Shown: positions 61,835 to 64,000 of the stretch, piece by piece | Layout: every line of letters starts with the position of its first letter | How positions within the stretch are numbered: position 1 is the stretch's first letter | Assembly: GCA_016292015.1 (NCBI GenBank) | Contig: JAEEZY010000023.1 | Location: 22,616-86,615, forward strand | Length of the DNA: 64,000 nt | From: Bacteroidales bacterium | GTDB lineage: Bacteria > Bacteroidota > Bacteroidia > Bacteroidales > P3 | Direction of reading: 5' to 3' | The notes under the pieces: model-generated | The model's database searches: none | What the model was told of the DNA's origin: nothing | Seen by the model: only the letters and a program-made list of their open reading frames with translations | Program-made: the position numbers and the translations under genes

Positions 61835-61935
61835 AGATAAGCTATTTCGCTTCTTCTCTATTCTATGATGTGCACATTTAACTATGCGCTATGTTTCATT
61901 GGCAAATGTTTTCGTTTATACTTGCTTTTCGACTG

Positions 61936-61943
61936 CAAAGGTA
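61936..61943 (-). promoter_or_regulatory. -7 promoter box for the structured RNA and downstream genes
   Basis: Minus strand TACCTTTG (CAAAGGTA at 61936-61943). Transcription would start near 61930, about 100 bases upstream of helix B and 330 bases upstream of the first gene. The -33 element is not evident. Confidence 0.5.
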
Positions 61944-61993
61944 CGATAAATTTGTGAATATGGTGGTGGGGCGGTTAATTGAAGATAAAATCG

Positions 61994-62001
61994 TATCTTT
62001 G
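61994..62001 (+). promoter_or_regulatory. -7 promoter box for the TrmH-hsdM unit
   Basis: TATCTTTG at 61994-62001, 20 bases upstream of the ATG at 62021; divergent from the minus-strand box at 61936-61943. Confidence 0.55.
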
Positions 62002-62020
62002 CAGTCTAATTTAAGGTATT

Positions 62021-62551
62021 ATGCACAAACTGACGACAGAGGAGATGAAGCGCCTGACGGTGGAGGAGTTTCGCGAGAGCGAGAAGTTGCCGTTGACGGT
62101 GGTGCTGGACAATGTTCGGAGTCTGAATAATATAGGCTCCGTTTTTCGTACTTCTGACGCCTTCCGCGTTGAGCATATATCCCTTTGCGGCATAACCGCC
62201 ACACCGCCACACCGCGAGATACACAAGACCGCACTAGGAGCAGAGGAGACGGTGGATTGGTCCTACCACGAGGATACCACAGAATGTGTCAAAGCCCTTA
62301 AAGGAAAGGGGTACCGTATATATGCGGTTGAATTGGCACACGATAGCTTGAAGCTTGGTACCGACACTGTTGCAACAGACAAACCTGTGGCTCTGGTGCT
62401 GGGCAACGAGATAGAGGGAGTGCAGGAGGAGGTCATGTCGCTGTGCGACGGGTCGTTGGAGATACCACAGTACGGCACGAAACACTCGCTGAACGTAAGC
62501 TGTGCCGCCTCGATAGTGATATGGGAGGTGTTTAAACAAATGAAACTGTAG
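62021..62551 (+). CDS. TrmH/SpoU-family RNA 2'-O-methyltransferase
   Basis: A 176-residue SPOUT methyltransferase. Motif 1 is [20 protein letters not shown] (with the Asn and Arg of the family), motif 2 [14 protein letters not shown] and motif 3 [23 protein letters not shown], which form the trefoil-knot SAM-binding site. Members methylate ribose 2'-OH in tRNA or rRNA. The short length (no N-terminal L30e-like domain) fits the compact TrmH/TrmL-like type. It is followed after 2 bases by hsdM, an unusual operon partner. Confidence 0.92.
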   Translation: MHKLTTEEMKRLTVEEFRESEKLPLTVVLDNVRSLNNIGSVFRTSDAFRVEHISLCGITATPPHREIHKTALGAEETVDWSYHEDTTECVKALKGKGYRIYAVELAHDSLKLGTDTVATDKPVALVLGNEIEGVQEEVMSLCDGSLEIPQYGTKHSLNVSCAASIVIWEVFKQMKL

Positions 62552-62553
62552 AT

Positions 62554-64000
62554 ATGGCTAAAAAGAAAGAAATCATAGAGGAACCACTTGAGAAGCGTTT
62601 GTGGAAGGCAGCGGACAAGTTGCGCAAGAATATCGACGCGGCGGAGTATAAGCATGTGGTGCTGGGACTGATATTCCTGCGATATATTTCAGTGTCGTTT
62701 GAACGGCTGTATGCCGAACTGGTGAAACAGCAGGCCGACGGCGCCGACCCCGAGGACCGTGAGGAATATCTGGCCGAGAACGTGTTCTATGTGCCGGAGA
62801 GTGCCCGCTGGAGCCACCTAGTGGCCAACGCCAAGAATCCGCAGATAGGCAAGCTTATCGACGACGCTATGGATGCCATCGAGCGCGAGAACCGATCGCT
62901 GAAAGGTGTGTTGCCCAAAGTCTTTTCTCGTCCCAACCTCGACCCCACGTCGCTGGGTGAGCTGATAGACCTTATTGGAAATTCCACGTTGGAGAACACC
63001 AGCACGCACAGTGCCGACCTGTTGGGCCATGTGTTCGAGTATTTCCTTGGCGAGTTTGCTTTGGCCGAAGGCAAGAAGGGTGGCCAATTCTACACTCCAC
63101 GAAGCGTCGTGGAGTTGTTGGTGACCATGCTCGAGCCCTACCATGGACGAGTGCTTGACCCCTGCTGTGGCTCGGGTGGCATGTTCGTGCAGAGCGATAA
63201 GTTTGTGCGTCAGCATCAGGGACGTGTCGAAGATATCTCCATCTACGGTCAGGAGAGCAACCAGACCACCTGGCGCCTTTGTAAGATGAACCTCGCCATA
63301 CGCGGTATCGACGCCTCACAGGTGAAGTGGAACACCGAAGGCTCTTTCCTCAACGATGCCCACAAAGACGTGAAGGCCGATTTCGTTATCGCCAATCCTC
63401 CGTTCAACGACAGCGACTGGAGTGGTGACCAGCTGCGTGGCGACGCCCGCTGGCAGTATGGTGTGCCGCCTGCCGGCAATGCCAACTTCGCCTGGATACA
63501 GCACTTCGTCTATCACCTCGCCCCCAACGGGCAGGCTGGTTTCGTGCTGGCCAAAGGGTCTCTGACGTCAAAGACAGGTGGCGAAGGAGACATCCGCCGT
63601 GCACTTATCGACAAAGGCCTTATCGCCTGTATCGTCAACCTGCCTGCCAAGCTTTTCCTCAACACGCAGATTCCAGCCTGCCTGTGGTTTGTCACGCGCA
63701 ACCGCCAGAAGAGGGCTGGCGAGATACTCTTCATCGATGCCCGCAATATGGGCCGCCTTATCAACCGCCGCACCCGAGAGCTGACCGAGGAAGACATCCG
63801 CACCATCGCCGACACCTACCACCATTGGCGCGACGAGTCTAAAGACTATGCCGATGTGCCGGGCTTCTGTGCCTCGGTGCCCGTCAACCGCGTGGCCGAA
63901 CTGGACTATGTGCTCACCCCCGGTCGCCACGTCGGCCTGCCCGAAGAGGAAGACGACTTCAACTTCGCCGAACGCTTCACCGCCCTCCGCACCGAGTTCG
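62554..64000 (+). CDS. hsdM: type I restriction-modification methyltransferase subunit HsdM, 3' end outside window
   Basis: The first about 482 residues of an HsdM N6-adenine DNA methyltransferase; the frame is still open at base 64000. The N-terminal helical HsdM_N domain (about 8-140, [35 protein letters not shown]) is followed by the catalytic domain: [18 protein letters not shown], motif [16 protein letters not shown] (Cys where Ala is usual), and the catalytic NPPF in [12 protein letters not shown]. Then [26 protein letters not shown] and the usual C-terminal region. HsdM acts with HsdS and HsdR, which should lie beyond the right edge. The ATG at 62554 is 2 bases after the TrmH stop, implying co-transcription. 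Confidence 0.95.
   Translation, partial: MAKKKEIIEEPLEKRLWKAADKLRKNIDAAEYKHVVLGLIFLRYISVSFERLYAELVKQQADGADPEDREEYLAENVFYVPESARWSHLVANAKNPQIGKLIDDAMDAIERENRSLKGVLPKVFSRPNLDPTSLGELIDLIGNSTLENTSTHSADLLGHVFEYFLGEFALAEGKKGGQFYTPRSVVELLVTMLEPYHGRVLDPCCGSGGMFVQSDKFVRQHQGRVEDISIYGQESNQTTWRLCKMNLAIRGIDASQVKWNTEGSFLNDAHKDVKADFVIANPPFNDSDWSGDQLRGDARWQYGVPPAGNANFAWIQHFVYHLAPNGQAGFVLAKGSLTSKTGGEGDIRRALIDKGLIACIVNLPAKLFLNTQIPACLWFVTRNRQKRAGEILFIDARNMGRLINRRTRELTEEDIRTIADTYHHWRDESKDYADVPGFCASVPVNRVAELDYVLTPGRHVGLPEEEDDFNFAERFTALRTEF

Overview
The window reads as chromosome from a Bacteroidales bacterium (phylum Bacteroidota), probably host-associated. The evidence is the repeated Bacteroidota promoter box TAnnTTTG (with TTG about 20 bases upstream at the best sites), the near absence of Shine-Dalgarno sequences, type IX secretion (T9SS) type B sorting domains with SprB-like repeats, many lipoproteins with Bacteroidota-style lipoboxes, a GldB-like lipoprotein, DUF349 and DUF6266 proteins, and a TolC/adaptor/RND operon with a PII-like gene. 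No rRNA, tRNA, CRISPR array, phage or insertion sequence was seen. The assignment below order is inference.

Layout. 1-8.6 kb: end of a CoA-transferase subunit B gene, a beta-barrel protein, a very large LacZ-like GH2 protein lacking all its catalytic residues, tcdA, a lipoprotein and trigger factor. 8.8-10 kb: an AAA/DUF4143 ATPase behind a 22-bp repeat leader. 10.5-24.8 kb: three tandem T9SS type B cell-surface proteins (2285, 345 and about 1858 aa) built from the same modules. 24.8-31.6 kb, minus strand: TetR - TolC - adaptor - RND pump - PII-like protein. 32.3-36.1 kb, minus strand: small lipoprotein and membrane proteins, three of which share one N-terminal module. 36.8-45 kb: DUF6266 protein, a candidate antisense-side small RNA, a GH53-like secreted hydrolase with a beta-barrel partner, AraC regulator, DUF3795/GNAT pair, metal permease with HMA domain, methyltransferase, glutathione peroxidase. 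45-50.2 kb: two sibling lipoproteins, yajC, terC-type gene, split chromate transporter and galK. 51.4-57.8 kb: DUF349 protein, GldB-like lipoprotein, LTA-synthase-type sulfatase, lipid kinase, NlpC/P60 lipoprotein. 57.9-64 kb: SUI1 protein, sufB, a structured RNA candidate upstream of a two-gene minus-strand unit, a TrmH-family methylase and a type I restriction hsdM cut by the window edge.

Most notable beyond single genes: (a) short tandem arrays with periods 7, 8, 9, 11 and 22 bp occur in many spacers and also inside three genes, with the same unit sequence recurring at distant loci; two heptamer arrays run directly into start codons; (b) the minus-strand region 61677-61834 can form two long interleaved helices (a pseudoknot) ending in a U-run, behind its own promoter; (c) the GH2 protein keeps the whole LacZ domain order but lost both catalytic glutamates and the metal ligands; (d) a 19-nt sequence is shared by the leaders of two otherwise unrelated genes in the 33-36 kb cluster. 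All function calls come from reading motifs by eye; no database search was run.
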